This document shows, piece after piece, positions 23,111 through 35,539 of a stretch of DNA of 64,000 nt. The position numbers and the translations under genes are program-made. Each line of letters opens with the position of its first letter. Within the stretch, counting starts at the first letter, position 1. Under the pieces are notes generated by a model. The model had not been told where the DNA came from and did no database searches. It was given only the letters and a program-made list of their open reading frames with translations. This stretch comes from Actinostola sp. cb2023 (Eukaryota; Cnidaria; Anthozoa; Actiniaria; Actinostolidae), in NCBI GenBank assembly GCA_033675265.1, contig JAUJYZ010001245.1, forward strand, positions 98,262 to 162,261, given 5' to 3'.

Positions 23111-23930
23111 GTAAGTACATGTCGCCGAGAACAATAGAATTCCGCCCGATGTGATGGTTTTAAATATTTTGTCTGTTTGTGTTGAAACTTTTCGTGCCCA
23201 GAATATGCAACATTTTCAGTGGTCATAGTGATAAATAAATGCATCACAGAATTTAATAATTATATCGTAGAGAATATCATTTAAATCTGGGCCTTGCCTT
23301 TCTTGATTGTCGTCAAACAAAAAAGAGGGATACACATGCACTGAAGTTATTTATGTTAATTTTCAAGTACAAATCGATGTCTGCGAAATTCCGAGTTGTA
23401 CTAAATTTTGAATTAGTGAAATCGCTCGGAAATCGCCGCTACATTTAGGATTTGCATTAAGATCGCCACTCAAAGCGTCCCATGAAACGCTAGTGTAAAG
23501 CGGGATTTATAAAATAACGCGATAGTTTATATTAGATCTTCAACACGACATACATCTATTAAACTATCTATCTATCACATCTATTCCTGAAGATTTTACC
23601 GCGTTCAAAGAGTCAAGCGAAGACCGAAGTATTGCAGCTGGTTTTGTGTTGGCAACTTATTCAAATCAAACCTATTTTGATACTAATATATATGTGTTGT
23701 AAATACACCCATAAAGTTCTTCTGGGCGTTAGGCCTAGAAACTTGAACAGCTTCAAACCGATCTTCTAAATAATACATTTGAAACGGGTGATTTCCCAAA
23801 GAGCAACTTTCCGGAAAACATTTGTGTCGTCTGTTACAGGGAACTGCAAGGTTAATGTGAGACCTTTCCTTATTAGTATTCATTATATAAAGCATTAATC
23901 TATATGATAGATATAATACGATAAAAATCA
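23111..23930. repeat. Remnant of the inverted-repeat element also seen at 28,180-29,110 and 44,335-45,268
   Basis: It shares long stretches with those two regions, such as gatcgccactcaaagcgtcc and ttgcagctggttttgtgttg. It is the D1 copy of that element, split by the 3.8 kb insertion (its other part is about 19,175-19,330). No gene is seen. Confidence 0.7.
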
Positions 23931-23934
23931 GAAA

Positions 23935-24047
23935 TCAGCCAAGGGACCATCATGGAAAGCTACATGTGATTGGATGATAATCAGAGGAAGGAATGTCAAG
24001 TTTGTGATAATAATGTCCCTCTCGTTTTCGATTAGTTGCGACTTCAT
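23935..24047 (-). pseudogene. Small GPCR relic with internal deletion
   Basis: On the minus strand, ATG at 24,047 begins a sequence like residues 1-11 of the intact GPCRs, which then jumps directly to the TM2-ECL1 part (about residues 62-86). Residues between and after are missing. It lies about 530 bp from the intact gene at 24,581. Confidence 0.75.
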
Positions 24048-24059
24048 TCTTGTTCTCGC

Positions 24060-24580
24060 AGTGAATGCAAAAAACTTTATCGAGTTAATTTCAAGTGATC
24101 ATGTACATATGACAATAACTTGTGTTGCCTGACACATTCATTGAAAAAAAACTAAGGAAGCCTAACATGTACAAAGAAAACCAAGCGGATATGCATCACA
24201 TACTTGATATCAAAATGACAAAGCGATTTCCTCGACGATTGAGTTGGTGACCTTCTGAATATCATTTTCATTAAGCGACCACTTTTATATAACGCCCACT
24301 TTCTAAATTCCCGAGGGTGGCCGTTATATAGAGGTTTCACTGTAGGTTCTTCAGTTGCCGCGAATTGCCATGCCATATAATTACCCAGAGATTGCTTGCA
24401 GTCTGCTCCTATCGATATAGACATCAATACTGGAAACATATTTATTTACAATGTTCAAGTTACCACAACTAGCTTTAGTTTAAAGTAACAATATGTCATT
24501 TCTTATATTGTTTTTTTTTAATCGATAAATCGAGATTCGGAAGAAGTCTAGAAATGGGATTCCACGAGTTATTGTTAGCG
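24060..24580. repeat. GPCR 3' flank with 'ggccgttatatagagg' repeat family
   Basis: It resembles 17,090-17,391 and 39,600-39,932. It holds the repeated words cgaggatggccgttatatag and cactgtaggttcttcagttg. No gene is seen. Confidence 0.6.
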
Positions 24581-25477
24581 TTATTGACATTTGAACATTT
24601 CCTTGAAGGCTTGGCGAAAGTTTGTGCTCTGTAAAGCATACAGCATGGGATTTAGTGCAGATTCCAAAAAGTACAAAATGCTTGCAGTACCATAATATTT
24701 CTTGTCATACTTATTTTCGTCGATTGCCCTCAAAAACAACGTTATACACATTGGCAAGAAACACACAGCAAAAGATATTGTTATGGAAAGAGAGAGTTTT
24801 ACGAGTTTCATTCTTTCGAGAGCTTCCTGTCTTGCTTGTACGTTCTGTGGTCCAACTGAGTTTTTTGAGTAAATATTGCGAATGATTTGAAAATAGCAAA
24901 AAGTGATAACTATGAATGGAAGAAATACAAAAATTACTTGAACTGAAATGACGTAAATAGAGACGGTTTTTGTGGGCAATTTTGTGAACCTACAGTCATT
25001 TTGATTTTCATGATATTTACCATATATATAAAATGGTAGAGTCACTGTAAACCCAATGATCCACACAGCTATAATTGCATAACGAACGGTTTCCTCTCGT
25101 AGCCGAACTCCCTCTCGCATTGGTTTTACAATGGCGTAATATCTCTCCACAGCTAATACGAGAATTGCTAGAATTGACACAAAACTTGCAGATAGAGGAA
25201 CGTGATATGATATAAAAAACTTGCACAGGAAATCAGCCAAGGGACCATCATGGAAAGCTACATATGATTGGATGATAATCAGAGGAAGGAAAGTCAAGTT
25301 TGTGATATCCGAGATGGCGAGATTGACCAGAAGGTAGTTGGTTGTTGATCTCAGGTTGCGTTTTCTTTTGACAGCGATAATAACCAATAAATTACCAGCA
25401 ACACCAATGATGATGAAGAATAATCCAACAACTGCAATAATAATATCCTTCTCGCTTTCGATTAGTTGTGACTTCAT
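24581..25477 (-). CDS. Rhodopsin-class (class A) G-protein-coupled receptor, neuropeptide-receptor-like
   Basis: A single-exon gene of 298 residues with seven hydrophobic segments: about 12-35, 47-70, 86-110, 133-153, 173-196, 228-250 and 264-285. Family landmarks are Asn29 in GNLLV (TM1), Asp57 in LAISD (TM2), Cys85 at the start of TM3 and Cys162 in the second extracellular loop (the expected disulfide), ERY 111-113 at the TM3 end, Pro187 in TM5, CFLP 239-242 in TM6 (Phe instead of the usual Trp) and NPMLY 276-280 in TM7. The C-tail is short with a terminal CQ, where the Cys could be palmitoylated. It belongs at the plasma membrane. The ligand is unknown; a peptide is likely for this receptor type. 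It lies in a tandem family with copies at 17,392 and 39,933. Confidence 0.93.
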   Translation of the reverse strand: MKSQLIESEKDIIIAVVGLFFIIIGVAGNLLVIIAVKRKRNLRSTTNYLLVNLAISDITNLTFLPLIIIQSYVAFHDGPLADFLCKFFISYHVPLSASFVSILAILVLAVERYYAIVKPMREGVRLREETVRYAIIAVWIIGFTVTLPFYIYGKYHENQNDCRFTKLPTKTVSIYVISVQVIFVFLPFIVITFCYFQIIRNIYSKNSVGPQNVQARQEALERMKLVKLSLSITISFAVCFLPMCITLFLRAIDENKYDKKYYGTASILYFLESALNPMLYALQSTNFRQAFKEMFKCQ

Positions 25478-27000
25478 TATTGTCCTTGCAGTGAATGCAA
25501 AAAACTTGATCCAGTGTTTTCAATTGATCATGTACATATAACATAATTTGTGTTGTGTGACACATTCATGAAAAAAAAAACTAAGGATGCCTTGTTGTAA
25601 CAAAGAAAACATCTTAATCCAAGCGGATATGCATCACATACTTGATATCAAAATGACAAAGCGATTTCCTCGACGATTGAGTTGGCGACCTTCTGAATAT
25701 CATTGTCATTATTTCTACTGATTGCAGATGTTTTTTCTTCCGTTAAGTTGAATACGAAATAAGTGGCTTCCTACACGAACTGACAATGAAGTTAATCTAC
25801 ATGACGGTGTGACACGGCTATTTGTCCATGCATTCAAATCTAGACCTAGTTTGATACTAATATGTGCTATAAAGATTCACACATAGTTATTCTAAGCGTA
25901 AGCGTTAGAAAAAAAGGAAAAATAATAATAATAATATGACCCATGTTGGGATTTGATTGGATATTATAGTACTTTAACTTTCCCTCAATTTCTATATGTT
26001 TCAGGTGTGACAGCTGTATTACTAGCTGTGCATACATAACAATATATGGCCTTAACAGTAGCAACTGTATAATAATATTGATATATAGTGTTATTTCACT
26101 TTTATTTGTTCTTCTGAGTATATATTCTTGTAAGTACTTTTCACTAGCTACACTGAAGATGATGTGTGACACATCGAAACATGTCTGTAAAAAGAAAACA
26201 AAATGGTGTCCTTTATATCAATATAACAATATATAAAGCGCACGCTTTTAGAAAGGATCGAAAGTAGTGTATGGAATCGATCTCCATATGCATGGTTCTT
26301 GTTCAGGCCTGACAGTATTTAAAATTCCAATAAAATAGAATAAAAGCAGTGGATCTTAGTAAAAGCTGACCATGTTATGGAAGGTGAAGGTGTTGCTAAT
26401 ATGAAGTACTTCTGCAGATAGAAAATTAAACCAGGCCGATAGAAACCAAATCGAAATCAACCTCAGTCAATATATTGTTTCAGTGGGCAACTTTAATTTC
26501 TATCTGTTTGATCAGGAGATGATCGAGCAGTTGTAATCTCTATTCAGAAATTTCTTGCGCAATGCATTCCTTGTGTGAAGTATTTTGGTTTATGAATGGC
26601 CACGAGTGTGATGAAGGACTGATCAACGCGATGCAAGCTTAAAGGAGCTTTGAGGAGCGATGATAAGTCCTTTATCATACGAGTGGCCATTCAATATAAC
26701 GAATCGCAAAAATTGTAGTAATATCTTTTGGGTGTTTCACAAGATATTTCAAAACTAATCCTTGATTAAATGTTTCGTCGTCATTAGTATTTCCATTCAC
26801 AAGCCATCGAACGCGAATAGCTTGGAAGAACTGACCGACAATATAGCATGATAGAGCCGCTCGATACCATGCACTATACGGGACTTTGTGTCCGTCCGTC
26901 TGCCCCTTATGCTTATCATTTATACTGCTTTCTAAACTTACTATATAGTAATTTATTTCTATTTGTAAGGCAGGCTGATGTAAGTTTCTAATAAATTAAC
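25478..27000. repeat. GPCR 5' flank of duplicon D2
   Basis: It aligns with 40,830-42,330 in D3 over nearly its whole length. It contains a Penelope-like 3' region with a hammerhead-like motif at about 26,137-26,195 and presumably the GPCR promoter next to 25,477. No other coding sequence is supported. Confidence 0.7.
26137..26195 (+). ncRNA. Type I hammerhead-ribozyme-like motif
   Basis: A stem I can form between CTTTT plus TACA (26,137-26,152, with a 7-base internal bulge) and TGTA plus AAAAG (26,186-26,194). CTGAAGA (26,153-26,159) is followed by one U, stem II GATGTG-tga-CACATC (26,161-26,175), GAA, and a minimal stem III ACAUGU ending in the cleavage-type UC (26,184-26,185). The extra U after the core is atypical. 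The paralog at 41,479-41,550 has TTGAAGA, losing the essential first C. Such short-stem-III motifs are known from Penelope-like elements. Confidence 0.5.
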
Positions 27001-27012
27001 ATATCTATATTT

Positions 27013-27140
27013 GGTATATACCACACAAGTGAATAGTACTTTTCGCGCGCTCTGATTGACTACTCAATCTCGGAATATCCTTGGCTATTCACCTCCGAGG
27101 AAAACAAGATGGCGTCGCGTTTCACTTGTGTGGTATATAC
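27013..27140. repeat. 128-bp TIR MITE
   Basis: ggtatataccacacaagtga and its complement form near-perfect 20-base ends. The right end plus about 60 bp is repeated at 27,203-27,270. A longer copy is at about 42,347-42,530. Confidence 0.75.
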
Positions 27141-27554
27141 TAAAATAATTACTCCCCTCAGTGTCAGTGAGTAGTGGTAGATGTTTATATATTTGGCTGG
27201 TGATACACTTGTGTGGTATATACTAAAATAATTATTTCCCCCAGTGTCAGTGAGTAGTGGTGGATATTTACGTTCAAACAGCTGCCTGTAGATAATATCT
27301 GAAAGTGTTATGAGATGTAACATTTAAAGGTAGCTCTAGGTGAGGGCGTTGTCTATGGATACGCATATTTTCCTAGCAAATAAATATTGTGTTGCGTGAT
27401 ATATTTTGATAATTATGCCATGTTATATACATATAGATATCAGTGTGCCTTTTGTGTAGCCTTCAAAAACGCAGGCATAATGTATGAGCAAATCGTCCAA
27501 TCAGAATGACGAAATCCATCACGTGCATGTACCTTTATACCCGGTAATGCACTG

Positions 27555-28025
27555 CTTATTAGTATTCTTTATATAAAGAATTCTCATGAGGTTGGCTTTA
27601 AATACATAAAGCCATCCTCATCAGTATTCTTTATATAAAGAATACTAATAAGGGAAGATATCAGATTGGTGTCGTATCATTGACCTCCCAGTTCCCTGTA
27701 CGGGACGACAAAAAATATCGTCGAAATATTTTATTAGGAGTTTGATCTAAAGTTTGAATCAAAGATTACTGGATCACTGTTGTTTGTGTGTTTTTCTTGA
27801 CAACCGACTAAAGCGGCTTTATTAGGAGTATGATCTAAAGTTTGAATCAAAGATTACTGGAATCATTGCTATTTGTGTGCGTATCTTGGTAGCCGATTCG
27901 TGATGTAAACTAATGTCAACTAAAGGCTACTTCCATAAGTATACCATTTAAATAATTAGGAAACTTGCTTGTCCATTGATTCATCGTGTCAGTACCAAAA
28001 GACTGTTCGTTTAAAAATCAAGTCA

Positions 28026-28079
<54 letters not shown>

Positions 28080-29107
28080 TACTTGAAACTAGTAAATGTT
28101 TAATATTAAACAACCGTGTGTTCATGTATGTTTAACATTCTTCGGTTCGCTGCACATGCATGTCTGTGTTGAAACTTGTCGTGCCCAGAATATACAACAT
28201 TTTCAGAGGTCGTAGTGATAAATAAATGCATCACAGATTTAATAATTATATCCTAGAAAATATCATTGGGCCATGAAATATTTATATCTGGGCCTTGCCT
28301 TTCTTGATTGTCGTCAAAGAAAAAGAGGGAAGCACATGCACCGAAGTTGTTTATCTAAATTTTCAAGTAAACAATCGATCTCTGCGAAAGTTGCACTAAA
28401 TTTCGAATCCGTGAAATCGCTCTGAAATCGCCGCTACATTTAGGATTAGCATTAAGATCGCCATTCAAAGCGTTCCATGAAACGCTGGTGTAAAGCGGGA
28501 TTTATAAAATAACGCGATAGTTAATATTAGATCTTCAACACGAAATACATCTAATAAACTATCTACCTATCACATCTATTCCTGAAGATTTTACCGCGTT
28601 CAAAGAGTCAAGTGAAGACCGAAGTATTGCAGCTGGTTTTGTGTTGGCAAATTATTCAAATCAGACTTATTTTGATGCTAATATATATGTGTTGTAAATA
28701 CACTCATAAAGTTCTTCTGAGCGTTACGCCTAGAAAGAAAGGACAAAGACAACAATATATCTGACCCCGATGGGATTCGATTCGAATTTTGCGAGTTTAT
28801 TGAACAACTTCAAAAACGACCTTCCAAATAATACATTTGAAACGGATGATTTCAGTGAAAAACAGCAAGGAATGATAATTAATAATAATTAACACAAACA
28901 TAGCAGTATCGTTGCTTCTAACGCCTTACACATGCGCACCGATACTCTCAAAAAGATCCTACATTTGAACAACGGTCCGAAAGTGTGACCAAGGAGCAAT
29001 CTTTCCGGACAACATAAATGTATATGTCGTCCCGTACAGAGAACTGGAAGGTCAATGATACGATACCAATATGAGACCTTCCCTTATTAGTATTCTTTAT
29101 ATAAAGC
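27555..29107. mobile_element. 1.55 kb inverted-repeat element, D2 copy
   Basis: A palindrome at 27,555-27,654 (cttattagtattctttat with matching arms) leads into a sequence whose inverted copy lies at 29,026-29,107 (gacctcccagttccctgta against tacagagaactggaaggtca). The interior includes two tandem copies of ttattaggagtatgatctaa at about 27,730 and 27,825. No gene is recognised. Confidence 0.6.
28027..28079 (+). repeat. (TTA)n microsatellite
   Basis: About 17 perfect TTA units. Confidence 0.95.
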
Positions 29108-29215
29108 ATTAATATATATACTATGTAATACCTTAAAAATCAGAAATCAGAAATCTGAAAATCATTCATTGATAAAAAAAAATGATGCCTTGTTGTAACA
29201 AATAAAACATCTTAA

Positions 29216-29785
29216 GAGTACCTGTCAGCAAAAATCAGACATCTGGCGGCACAAGTCAAAATATCGATGTCGCTCATATTTTAGACTTAGGTAGGCCTTA
29301 ATGTAAAACAAACCACTGTATAGTTTGTTTGGCGAAATATGGCTTTGTTTTCGAGAAAAATGACAAAATTAGTTTTCGTCTCAATTTGACCCTTTGCCGG
29401 CCGATAAATTATGTCAACTTTAAGAGCGTCTCACGTCAAAACTATATAATCTAGCGAACTAATGGAACTACCTGTGATTGAGTGATATCTTATCTTTTAC
29501 TTAGTGGAGTTTTGGCGATTTTTATGGAAGATTTCGTATTTTCTAAATTTATTTCCGAAGTATATATTTTACTACAATAAAAGTAGGGTAAAAACAAAAC
29601 AATATTTTTTCCATGTGCTACGCAAAATTATTATCCCAAAACAAGGTATTGTAAAGTTGAAATGATGTACTGTTAGGATCCTTTAAAATTTGTTTGGGTA
29701 AATTCTTTTGCGTTATGTTTCAGAGCTTCAAAGTTTCGACAAATTCACCTAAATTACCCGTCGGCGAGATCAAGCGATCTGCATA
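29216..29785 (+). repeat. Left long TIR of the 9.2 kb element
   Basis: The inverted counterpart is 37,868-38,447. Shared words include catattttagacttaggtag and gtcggcgagatcaagcgatc. Single-base changes and small indels show some age. Confidence 0.85.
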
Positions 29786-29938
29786 ATTTACTGATTCAGA
29801 GTTCGACACGGGAACCCTTAGTACATTATCCCTCCCGCTGACTCATTAGCATTAAGGTATGGTATAGAAACTCCTGTCGAGCAATACGACAAAGAGCACA
29901 AAGGTGCTAAATTTGTCAACGAGAGGGAGGGTGGGTGG

Positions 29939-30059
29939 GACGACATCTGCATCCCCACTCGATCTTGGTGAACTGACACATTTGCATAATTAATTATATC
30001 TTATATAATGCTCATTACGTCATCGCACGGGATAATGAATATTAATAGGGTATGAATAG
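29939..30059 (+). repeat. 121-bp direct repeat, left copy
   Basis: Nearly identical to 35,418-35,539 (catctgcatccccactcgat through aatagggtatgaatag). A second word, tagtacattatccctcccgc, occurs at 29,819 and again directly after this repeat at 30,057. Confidence 0.85.
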
Positions 30060-33000
30060 TACATTATCCCTCCCGCTGACTCATTAGCATTAAGGTATGG
30101 GATAGAAACTCCTGTCTCGCCCTTTATCTGGCACAGTGTGTCCATACGACCAGTACTTCCCTCTTTAATAACTCTCCCCAATCCTTATAATAACTCCCCA
30201 TTCCTCACCTTATGGTTGGGTACACGCCTATAAAATACATCCCCAATACTCATCATACATTTGACAGTTTTGAAAATAAACGCGTATATATATACACCCC
30301 TTACTGAATTGAAAAACATTTGTGAAGTCAGTCAAGTTACTTATGTCGATCTTTGATAAAGTTCTGACAAGTCACTCATTAAAACCTATTTGCCACTTGA
30401 ATACAATTAAGAGAATGGTTCGCCGTCCTTGATATAAATCAGACACCTGAATCGCTTCCAGAACCAACTATATAACGAAGCCACTAAACTTCGCAATCCA
30501 TAACGTTCCGACCTGGTAAACGACTGATGTGAAAGGACGATCGAGTCTAGACCGCTGAAGAGCTGAAAAGGGGCATTAATTACCTCGCCTGTGGGGTTAA
30601 GCGGTCTGACAAAGATAATCTTGTAGAACAGGTACCTTCAATAAATCACACACATCGATGTATACTCCCAACACCGTACCAGTGCAGATCGAAACATGTT
30701 GTACATAGGAGTACCTTTTTCCTTCTCTGAAAATAAAGAATTCCTCGTTAACGCGGCCTAAATCGCCTGCCTTATCGCCTGCAAATAATCGGCTTTCAAG
30801 GATCCTGTTTGGGATAAAGTGTCCCCGATTAGTGTATCACTTGTGATACGCTAGAAGCTTGACACGTCAATAAAGTTTATATATGTGTATAAAGACCAGG
30901 CTCCAATAAATGATAAGCTCATGGCCACCCAATCAACCTATAGCTATTATATAGCCGACAAATCCGTACTGAAACAAACAGATTCAATCTGCGAGGACAA
31001 AACGTGCCTCCCATTGTTCCACCTTCACGGCAGACAGATATTCTTTCACTTTCCTCGATGCTGCTAGATCCCCATATTCCAGAAGGCCTGAGAAGTCCGA
31101 GCCCCTCCCTATCCTAGAGCGAAAAAAAAAATCGCTCGCACTTGCCTATTATAGGGTCCACCAATCCGAAAACAAAGGATAGTCGGGTTGGACATTTACC
31201 ACTGAAGTTACCCTCACTTCAAAAACCCCTACATGTCGAACAATGCCCTTTTTACACGCACTGTCCTCCGAAATTAAACACGGATGGCGTAGGAGTCACA
31301 GAGAACAGTCACGGCAAGGTGAATTATTTTTGAGAAACGTCTCAGCGAAAACTGAGATGCGTTGATGGAGATCATGCCCAAGCGCCCCATGCTTTTCACT
31401 GGCCTCCACGGAATGCAGTCATCTCAGGAGTCTAAAAACTCTTAACGTTGGGTATAATGCTTCCTGCACGCAACCCCTATCGCCGAAGCCATATCCCGAA
31501 TATTAATAATCTAATATACCATTTCGCTTCCGAGAAGGCCATCAAGAACGAAATACATTTACCAAAGGATCTATGCACCGCGGACCTCAAGGGAATTGTC
31601 GACTTGAAAAACCAAAACAACCGTTAAACGTTCTTACGTAGTTCTATAAAATGTAATTTTTTGTCTTGTAAATCAAACACCCTTGAAGGTTAGAGTCAAC
31701 GTCCATCCCCAGATAATTTGCCTTAATCTAATCACAGTAATCAAGACACTTTTTCAAACCAAGGGTGAAACCCAACATGGCAAGTAATACAGAGAGCGAA
31801 CTTGGCTGCACTTTCACTGAACTAACTGTCCGGAAGGGCAATCGACAATCGGACGAGACCGTATGTCCCCTCGTCGAGTTTGCAAAATTTTTCATTATTG
31901 TATAATGAGCAAACCACCCTAAACTTCGGAGGTCGATCATGGCCGCCATTCCCACTGACTGATCAACCCTCAAAAAGAAGTTTCTCCAACCCAATGGCCA
32001 GGTGATGTTCACATTTCTCACTCAAAACCATCTTTCATCAACAGTATATAGTCGCAACCAGACTTAAATTGTCATCTAGGTTTACCATAAAAGGACCTCG
32101 GTTAGATGTACATGCGTGGGGACTTGGACCAACTAATCCAAATAAAATCATGCATGCATGTATCATTCATCCACAAATTAAAACCCTAGCGTCAAAACAA
32201 AGACGCAGCTTGGATGGTTCAGCTGTGCGAGGTAAGACCAGCCAAAGGGGTTCTATACTTTGACCCTAACACTTGCATGAGCGAAACACGGTAGACCCAG
32301 TCACCAAACAACTGTTACAAGAGATGTACATAGTTCCGGAAAAGTTTCTCTCGGTGGCAAATAACTGTCATGATCATAAACACCCTTGAAACTATCCCTT
32401 TAAGAAACTGGGCGAAAAAGTCATAAAAGTTTACTCCTTCGGTATATATAACCTTGAACTGTCATGGTCTCTGTAATCCGTCAATACGACTTTACATTCT
32501 GCTCTATGACTGTGAAGTTCTCCCGCCCTATATACATTGGAGTCTCGCTCGGAATAAAATATACTGTACGTATAGAGACGCACGCTTACCACCTGCTACT
32601 CTTATACATAAGCCCATCTTCCCTAAGCCTGGGCAGGGATTTCATCTGCATGACATAACCCATAAACTCTGCTTAATTTCACGGCTCGTTGCACCGAATG
32701 ATAAGGGTAAAAAGCAATCACTACTTGCATCTACTCGAAATCACATAAATGTAAAATAAGGGAATATACAACCCAACAAGTAGGAATTTTATCATAATAA
32801 GCATAATCAAAACCCAACAGGAAAAACCCCCACCCAGACTTAGAGAAGATGACTACCAATTGCCTGACGAATCGAGACACAAGGGCAGCCTTTATAGACA
32901 AACGCTTGCGGAGTCAACTCTTAAAGCCCAGAAGATATAAAAAGAAACAAAATGGAACTTCCCTTCCCCACCAATAGAATGCATGGGAATAAAATAAATA

Positions 33001-35417
33001 CTACACTCTAGTATCCATAAAATGTACACGCCAATAATGCATTTATTGCCTCCAGTCATTAAGCCTTTTTCATATTACATGAGCGAGTAATGTGGCCTGA
33101 TACTAGCCATAAGGAAACACACTTGACATTACTACGAGCACTGGCTCTCAGGCTTCGACGTCGTCCAAACGATACTTTAACTGATCATACATTTCCCGAC
33201 GGACTATATCTAGTTCTTGGGAGCTGGTTCTTTAACACTTTCCTCCACCACTTTGCGACTTCTGCCCCTCTTCCGAAGGCCACCCTTGATGGCAACGCCA
33301 GGGCTGTCGACCATGGAACGACATTGATGGAGGACAACTTCAAACTTACCACCGCGGCGCGGATATCATTTTGCTCCTTTAGCTTGGACAAATCTATACA
33401 TGCTTCAAAACCTCCCATATAGCTGTTGAGGTACTTGTAGAGCCTTTAGGCTCCATTAGCTCCTTCCCACGCCTCACAATTGGAGAATAATACATAAACG
33501 TATAGCGTAACACTCAGCCCGTATACTTCCGCACAAAATTACGCTATATAACAAGCCTAAAACTACAAATGCCAGCAATAAAACACCCACAGACATGAGT
33601 GAATAAGAACTAACGCATACATTCTCCAATGTTAAACCAAACAGATCTTTCTCCAAGTCACCAAAGACTACTAAAGTTCTACCGTTCCCAGGGGTCACCC
33701 AGCTGCAATTCTCCGGGTCATACCGACACACCCAACTACAATTTTCCGGGGTAATATAGACGCACCCACCTACAATTCTCCTGGGTCATGCGGACGCACC
33801 CAACTACATTTTGTACATGACATTCTCTGGGGTCATGCACACGTACCCAACACGTGTTTTAATTTCTGAAGTCACCTAGACATGCTCAGCTACTATTCCT
33901 GGGGTCACACACAAACAGACCCATCTACTCATTCTCGATATGGGGTCACAGAGACTCACCCAGTTTGTAATATCTGGAGTCACGCAAACACAACCCCCCT
34001 ACAAATGCTCGATCCAGGGTCATCAAGACTCACCCGACTTCTATTCCCTGGTGTCAAACAGACACGCACAGCTACTAATTCTCGATCCGGGGTCACAATT
34101 AACGATTCACCCGACTCGGTTTTATTCCTGGGGTCACAGACACGCCCAGCGACTCAAGCTCGCTCCAAGGTTGCATAGACTCACCCGACTTCTATTTCCT
34201 GGGGTCAAACAGACACACCCAGCTACTACTTCTCGATCCGGGGTCACAAAGGCTCACCCAACTTCTATTTCCTGGGGTCAAACAGACACACCCAGCTACT
34301 ACTTCTCGATCCGGGGTCACAAAGGCTCACCCAACTTCTATTTCCCGGGGTCAAACAGACACACCCAGCTACTACTTCTCGATCCGGAGTCACACAGACT
34401 CACTCGACTTCTATTTCCTGGGATCAAACAGACACACCCAGCTACTACTTCTCGATTCGTAGTCACAAAGACTCACCCGACTTCTATTTCTGGGGTCACT
34501 CAGACACATCCAGCTACTATTCTCTGGGCCGGGTCACAGAGACTCCGACGTCCAGCTTCTATTCTCTGGGGTCACACAGACTCGCCCAGCTTCTATTCTC
34601 TGGTGTCACACAGACTAGCCCAGCTTCTATTCTCTGGGGTCACACAGACTCGTCCAGCTTCTGGGGTCACACAGACTCGCCCAGCTTCTATTCTAGAGCT
34701 ACGTCACACAGACTTGCCCAGCTTCTTTTCCCAACTTTGTATTATCTGGGGTCACGTACACAGACGCGCCCCGACACTCCCCCTGGAATAACCTACCACA
34801 ACGCGCAGTCCAGCTACTATTCTCGAACCGGAGTCACAGAGACTTGCTTGGTTGTAGCAGAGACGAGTTTGGTCTGGGATCACCACATCCAGGTTCCATT
34901 CTCTAAGGCAAAGTGGCAACGCCGTTTCAGGTATAAATGCTCCACTCCAACAACCTAGAAAAACTTAAACAAAAGACAAAAAACAAACACGTATACAATC
35001 ATCAAGTCCCAATGGACTTGAACAAAGAAACGCACATGGACGCCACATTCCTGAATCAAACAAACTCCTCACTAAGATTAAGAATTCAGATATACTGCAA
35101 AACTTTTACCGAAGCAAACACATGTACAGGGTAAGAATTAAACCAGAGAGAAACAGAACTTAAACGAAAACCTGTAGTTGCTCGTTATCCTGAGAGTTCT
35201 GGACCTGCCCAACGGCCATACAATACTCGGTAGAGTTCACACCCGCAACCGCCAAACCAGAAAGAACCAAGATTCAAAGGCACTGACGATATTGACGGGT
35301 TTTGTGCCGCCACAGCGGATGCATTTTCGAGGCAAAAATAGGCAGCACGGCCTGTTGAATGTCAGCCGCAGAAACGTAGCAGAAAACGCAGAAGGAGGCC
35401 GTGCTGCCGGCGGTATC
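30060..35417. other. Unrecognised cargo of the TTAA element
   Basis: This 5.36 kb segment lies between the 121-bp direct repeats. Its composition looks richer in G+C and in CCC/GGG words than the flanks. Short open frames exist, for example 33,731-33,474 on the minus strand with one hydrophobic segment (SVGVLLLAFVVLGLLYSVIL), but none has an identifiable domain or clear splice pattern. I cannot assign a function. Confidence 0.4.
33740..34760 (+). repeat. Minisatellite with ggggtcac(a)cagac core
   Basis: Imperfect units of roughly 34-60 bp share ctggggtcaaacagacacac and cccagctactacttctcgat. A 283-codon open frame across it (33,940-34,791) is repetitive and is not taken as a gene. Confidence 0.85.
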
Positions 35418-35539
35418 ATCTCGACATCTGCATCCCCACTCGATCTTGGTGAACTGATACATTTGCATAATTAATTATATCTTATATAATGCTCATTACG
35501 TCATCGCACGGGATAATGAATATTAATAGGGTATGAATA
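35418..35539 (+). repeat. 121-bp direct repeat, right copy
   Basis: Counterpart of 29,939-30,059 in the same orientation. Confidence 0.85.

Noticed and set aside
24622..24885. Plus-strand frames opposite the GPCR genes (also at 17,433, 25,338, 39,974 and 40,690)
   Set aside because: They are antisense shadows of the receptor coding sequence with no independent features.
33940..34791. 283-codon plus-strand frame
   Set aside because: It is the translation of a degenerate minisatellite (repeated gggtcacacagac words); the low-complexity sequence gives an open frame by chance.
29939..35539. LTR retrotransposon
   Set aside because: The direct repeats are only about 121 bp, lack TG..CA ends and a primer-binding site, and no gag or pol motif was found between them.
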